Positions 14,001-14,257 of a DNA stretch of 14,257 bases are shown here, piece by piece. The notes under the pieces were generated by a model. The model did no database searches, had not been told where the DNA came from, and saw nothing but the letters and a program-made list of their open reading frames with translations. A program made the translations under genes and the position numbers. The first letter of the stretch is position 1, and every line of letters begins with the position of its first letter. Origin of the DNA: an uncultured Allobaculum sp. (lineage in GTDB: Bacteria; Bacillota_I; Bacilli_A; Erysipelotrichales; Erysipelotrichaceae); NCBI GenBank assembly GCA_910577085.1, contig CAJTLE010000081.1:1-14257 (forward strand), in the 5' to 3' direction.

Positions 14001-14108
14001 GACAGTTACAATGTCGCTTTTGTTGACAAAATGGATGGATCTTTCAGGAATGTAGTTGTTTACCAATGGAACTTGCCGAAAACTGGCTGGAGGACTTGCA
14101 ATAGAGAA
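14001..14108 (+). pseudogene. Degenerate copy of the maf 3' end
   Basis: From 14011 to 14108 this aligns with 12274-12372 inside and just past maf: nine substitutions and one deleted G in 99 bp, about 90% identity. The last 27 bases before and including TAG, plus AGAA, match exactly. A weaker match extends left to about 14001 with a 9-bp in-frame gap. The reading frame gives AFVDKMDGSFRNVV, then the missing G breaks it. No start or N-terminal part is present, so it is a remnant, not a gene. Confidence 0.88.
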
Positions 14109-14162
14109 AAATCTATATGATAATAATCTAAGTTTTGCAGGGTTTTATAACAGATTATGAAT

Positions 14163-14213
14163 AAAACCGTCATATTTTGCATCAATAAAGCGAATGTGGC
14201 GGTTTTTTAATTT
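14163..14213 (+). terminator. Terminator past the maf remnant
   Basis: AAAACCGTCA (14163-14172) pairs with TGGCGGTTTT (14197-14206; one U-G), with further pairing inside, followed by TTAATTT. On the minus strand it also ends in TTTT, so it may work both ways. It would stop transcripts from the HXXEE gene, and before insertion probably served maf. Confidence 0.8.
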
Positions 14214-14252
14214 GACCATTCAGAAGTTATCTATTATAATATAATAGATAAC
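14212..14252 (+). promoter_or_regulatory. Strong promoter with palindromic operator at right edge
   Basis: TTGACC (14212-14217), a 17-nt spacer and a perfect TATAAT (14235-14240) make a near-consensus promoter. GTTATCTATTAT (14226-14237) and ATAATAGATAAC (14241-14252) are perfect 12-bp arms with a 3-nt centre lying over the -10. AAGG follows at the window edge. A regulated rightward gene beyond the window is expected. Confidence 0.75.
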
Positions 14253-14257
14253 AAGGT

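Noticed and set aside
12369..14010. Classical insertion sequence or integron
   Set aside because: No transposase or integrase gene, no terminal inverted repeats and no short target duplication; only the ~100-bp maf homology flanks the segment.

Overview
The window reads as chromosomal DNA of a low-to-mid GC Bacillota bacterium. Strong Shine-Dalgarno sequences, intrinsic terminators with U-tracts, a PheB/ThrR-type ACT regulator, a TIGR01906/DUF1461 membrane protein and an oleate hydratase all fit that phylum. A gut member of the Erysipelotrichia or a relative is my guess, from overall impression only. No rRNA, tRNA, CRISPR array, transposase or integrase was seen.

Region 1 (1-602): no convincing intact gene. 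It holds a possible decayed reading frame at the left edge, a GATCC hairpin and, at 517-544, the strong terminator of the leftward operon.

Region 2 (603-8387): a divergent threonine-biosynthesis cluster. Leftward: hom, aspartokinase and asd. Rightward: thrC, thrB, a ThrR-type ACT regulator and a DUF1461 membrane protein, ended by a terminator. Together the five enzymes convert aspartate to threonine: aspartokinase, Asd, Hom, ThrB, ThrC. The regulator gene overlaps thrB, so the pathway probably carries its own feedback regulator. The 337-nt divergent control region contains a perfect 8-13-8 inverted repeat around the thrC -10 box, several hairpins on the hom side and a duplicated Shine-Dalgarno before hom.

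Region 3 (8525-11555): leftward tetR-type regulator and ohyA (oleate hydratase), each with its own terminator. A perfect 10-7-10 inverted repeat covers the -35 of the regulator promoter, and a cluster of inverted repeats lies upstream of ohyA. This looks like a fatty-acid-responsive detoxification unit.

Region 4 (11556-14257): maf (nucleotide pyrophosphatase), then a divergent TetR regulator/HXXEE membrane protein pair, then a degenerate second copy of the last ~100 bp of maf, a terminator, and a strong promoter with a perfect 12-3-12 palindrome at the right edge. The duplicated maf end indicates that the TetR-HXXEE pair is an inserted cassette lodged at the maf 3' end. This is the most unusual structure in the window.
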